In this document: piece by piece, positions 5,572 through 7,239 of the stretch
How positions within the stretch are numbered: position 1 is the first letter of the stretch
Layout of the letters: each line of letters starts with the position of its first letter
Source: CAAGNP01 sp045644725
GTDB lineage: Bacteria > Bacteroidota > Bacteroidia > Bacteroidales > UBA932
Assembly (NCBI GenBank): GCA_045644725.1
Contig: JAZRHK010000125.1
Location: 1 to 7,239, forward strand
Length of the DNA: 7,239 nt
Direction of reading: 5' to 3'
Notes under the pieces: model-generated
Database searches by the model: none
The model's input: the letters and a program-made list of their open reading frames with translations, nothing else
What the model was told of the DNA's origin: nothing
Position numbers and translations under genes: made by a program

Positions 5572-6708
5572 ATGGGTTGGGGTGTTGTTTGGGATGTCTT
5601 GAAGAATGCCTGTCTGGTGACAGGGCTCGTGATGGTTATGATGATGACCATTGAGTATATCAATGTCCGTTCTGCGGGCAAGTGGTTCTCTTCCCTTCAG
5701 AATTCCAAGTTCAAACAGCTCCTTTTGGGATCCTGCCTGGGGTTGATACCCGGCTGTGTGGGGGGATTTGCGGCAGTCTCGCTCTTTTCGCACGGTCTGA
5801 TAAGCCTTGGTGCCCTGGTGGCAGCAATGATTGCATCTTCAGGGGATGAGGCGTTTGTGATGTTGGCAATGATTCCCGGGAAGGCACTCGTTCTGTTTGG
5901 AGTTTTGTTCGTGATTGCAATGGTCAGCGGATTTGCTGTGGACAAATTTTACAGGGAAAAGAGAGCTCTCAGTTGTGATCAGGAGTTCGAGGTGCACCAC
6001 GACCATTCCGACAAGGCTCAAGAAGGGGGCAAGAAGAATTTTTCTGCCGTGAAGGTGTTGGTGGTGGCGGGATTGTCCCTTTTTGCTGCGGCATTGTTTA
6101 CAGGAGCATTGGAGCATACCCATCATCATCCCGAGCAGGTGTCTGAACCATTGCACGGAGTGCATCATGATCACAGCGGAGGTCATATTGGGCATCATGG
6201 GGAGGAGGCCCACCATCATCATCACGGGGCTGTTTCACTGCTGGATGAGAGGTGGATAAACATCCTTTTCGGGGTGATAAGTGTTGTGGTGCTCTTTCTT
6301 ATATTGAATTCAGGCGAACATTTTGTGCAGGAGCATATCTGGAATCATGTTATAAAAAAGCATTGCCACAAGATTTTTCTGTGGACTGTCGGGGCGTTAG
6401 CGGTCATTCAGGTGGGGCTCCAATATATGGATATTGGGCATTGGCTCAGTGAAAATGTTTTTGTGGTGATACTGTTTGCGGCACTTGTGGGGATGATCCC
6501 CGAATCTGGGCCGCATATGGTTTTTATCACACTTTTTGCCGGTGGTTATGTGCCGTTCTCTGTCCTGTTGGCGAGTTCCATTTCGCAGGATGGACACACT
6601 GCACTCCCACTTCTGGCATCGGACAAGTCGAATTTCGTTAAGACCAAGCTCATCAATGCGTTGGTGGCTGTGGTATGCGGTGGCATATTGATGTTATTCG
6701 GTTTGTAA
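5572..6708 (+). CDS. Putative heavy-metal/manganese exporter, polytopic membrane protein with His-rich loop (378 aa)
   Basis: This resembles the ArsP_2 family (putative 10-TM heavy-metal exporter, often annotated as putative manganese transporter). It should sit in the inner membrane and expel a divalent metal; the true substrate is not established. About 8-10 hydrophobic segments are visible, near 7-28, 50-72, 76-100, 104-124, 160-180, 228-247, 268-285, 293-310, 315-338 and 358-377. Two conserved stretches mark the halves: GLIPGCVGGFAAVSLFSHG (57-75) with ASSGDEAFVMLA (88-99), and GMIPESGPHMVFITLFAGG (307-325) with SSISQDGHTALPLLA (335-349). The matching GxIP...SxxGDE/SQDGH pattern indicates an internal duplication. 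Acidic and histidine residues D92, E93, E311, H315, D340 and H342 are plausible metal ligands. The loop at 142-218 holds 19 histidines, including five in a row (214-218), and probably buffers or senses metal. It is last in the unit with DUF1573 and meaB, and no terminator is visible after it. Confidence 0.82.
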   Translation: MGWGVVWDVLKNACLVTGLVMVMMMTIEYINVRSAGKWFSSLQNSKFKQLLLGSCLGLIPGCVGGFAAVSLFSHGLISLGALVAAMIASSGDEAFVMLAMIPGKALVLFGVLFVIAMVSGFAVDKFYREKRALSCDQEFEVHHDHSDKAQEGGKKNFSAVKVLVVAGLSLFAAALFTGALEHTHHHPEQVSEPLHGVHHDHSGGHIGHHGEEAHHHHHGAVSLLDERWINILFGVISVVVLFLILNSGEHFVQEHIWNHVIKKHCHKIFLWTVGALAVIQVGLQYMDIGHWLSENVFVVILFAALVGMIPESGPHMVFITLFAGGYVPFSVLLASSISQDGHTALPLLASDKSNFVKTKLINALVAVVCGGILMLFGL

Positions 6709-6716
6709 ATAATGTT

Positions 6717-6724
6717 TATATTTG
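6717..6724 (+). promoter_or_regulatory. Candidate -7 box for secA
   Basis: TATATTTG fits TAnnTTTG and lies 22 bases before the secA ATG, leaving a short A/T-rich leader of about 17-19 bases. No TTTG is present at the normal 19-21 base distance upstream; the nearest, 6702-6705, is only 11 bases away. No terminator separates the transporter gene, so read-through from the upstream unit is also possible. Confidence 0.5.
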
Positions 6725-6746
6725 CAGTTTACTATAAATAAATATA

Positions 6747-7239
6747 ATGGCGTCAATTACTAAAATTTTACAGAAGCTATTCGGATCGAAGGCGGAGAGA
6801 GATATGAAGCAGATCAAGCCCATTCTGGACCAGGTCTTGGCTTCATACAGTCGTATTGATACCCTCTCAAACGATGAATTGAGGGCAGAATCAGAAAAGT
6901 TAAAACAAGTCATAGCAGACAGGATTGCTAAGAATGAGACCAGAAAATATGAGTTGAGGGCCCAGTTGGAAGATGTGGAGATAGCACCCGAGAAGAAAGA
7001 AGCTCTGGCTACTGAGGTAGACAAACTGGCCAAGAAAATCGATGAGCAGATAGAGGAGGTACTTAATGAGATCCTTCCTGATGCTTTTGCGATTATGAAG
7101 TCTACTGCCCGCAGGTTTAAAGAGAACTCAGAGATAAGGGTTACCGCTTCAGAGTTTGATAGGGCGTTGAGTACAGCTCATGATTTTGTCAGCATCGATG
7201 GTGATGTGGCTGTTTGGAAAAACAGTTGGATGGCCGGTG
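6747..7239 (+). CDS. secA: Preprotein translocase ATPase SecA, N-terminal part (164 codons, cut by window end)
   Basis: SecA is the cytoplasmic motor that drives unfolded preproteins through SecYEG. The visible part is the N-terminal helical region before the first ATP-binding fold. It opens with the family-type start ITKILQKLFGSKAERDMKQI, then SNDELRAESEKLKQ (41-54), as in other SecA proteins. A long charged helical stretch (about 60-110) follows, an insertion typical of Bacteroidetes SecA. The end, VWKNSWMAG (156-164), corresponds to the segment just ahead of the conserved WDMVHYDVQL and MxTGEGKT ATP motif, which fall outside the window. The ATG at 6747 is the natural start: it directly begins the conserved helix, and the upstream sequence is non-coding and A/T-rich. 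There is no Shine-Dalgarno site. The gene lies 38 bases after the transporter stop. Confidence 0.93.
   Translation, partial: MASITKILQKLFGSKAERDMKQIKPILDQVLASYSRIDTLSNDELRAESEKLKQVIADRIAKNETRKYELRAQLEDVEIAPEKKEALATEVDKLAKKIDEQIEEVLNEILPDAFAIMKSTARRFKENSEIRVTASEFDRALSTAHDFVSIDGDVAVWKNSWMAG

Noticed and set aside
5097..5681. 194-residue reading frame on the - strand
   Set aside because: It is antisense to meaB and the transporter, spans their junction, and shows no recognisable domain or start signals.
6211..6225. Five consecutive histidine codons, resembling a vector His tag
   Set aside because: They lie within a larger natural His-rich loop and the frame continues into a conserved membrane domain.
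5839..6225. 128-residue methionine-rich reading frame on the - strand
   Set aside because: The methionines are the antisense of His (CAT) codons in the exporter loop; it is a composition shadow.
3315..6708. Defence or mobile-element system
   Set aside because: All genes match household or envelope families; there is no transposase, integrase, target-site duplication, CRISPR repeat, toxin pair or marked composition change.
6716..7033. 105-residue reading frame on the - strand over the start of secA
   Set aside because: The + strand codes for a clear SecA N terminus; the antisense frame is serine/phenylalanine-rich without motifs.

Overview
The window looks like core chromosome of an anaerobic or facultative member of the Bacteroidota, most likely Bacteroidales. 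Three things point there. Candidate promoters match the TAnnTTTG -7 box of that phylum, in one case with a TTTG -33 box. Leaders are mostly A/T-rich rather than Shine-Dalgarno-type. The genes are typical of the group: a lipoprotein M16 peptidase, a DUF1573 protein, MeaB, and a SecA of the Bacteroidetes type. I see no insertion sequence, CRISPR array, tRNA, rRNA or phage gene.

Layout: positions 1-59 may hold the C-terminal tail of a gene on the + strand, containing a nine-G run. A hairpin with T-rich flanks on both sides (64-95) can terminate transcription from both directions. On the - strand lie a 56-residue 2[4Fe-4S] ferredoxin (116-286) and, upstream of it, a 966-residue lipoprotein M16 zinc peptidase (364-3264). 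The 77-base gap between them carries a complete candidate promoter for the ferredoxin overlaid by a perfect 9+9 inverted repeat. The short gap 3265-3326 is divergent and holds overlapping candidate promoters. On the + strand there follows a tight three-gene unit: a secreted DUF1573 protein (3327-4424), the MeaB GTPase (4431-5567) and a membrane protein of the putative heavy-metal/manganese exporter family with a histidine-rich loop (5572-6708), with gaps of 6 and 4 bases. Last comes the start of secA (6747 to the window end), with its own candidate -7 box.

How the genes fit together: MeaB escorts and protects the cobalamin enzyme methylmalonyl-CoA mutase, but the mutase genes are not in the window. 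MeaB is instead packed between an exported Ig-like protein and a probable metal exporter, an arrangement with no obvious biochemical logic and worth a conservation check. The ferredoxin is an electron carrier with its own promoter and codon use suggesting high expression. SecA and the M16 lipoprotein belong to protein export and envelope proteolysis. I found no convincing new defence or mobile system; the best leads are the operator-like repeat at the ferredoxin promoter and the unusual three-gene unit.
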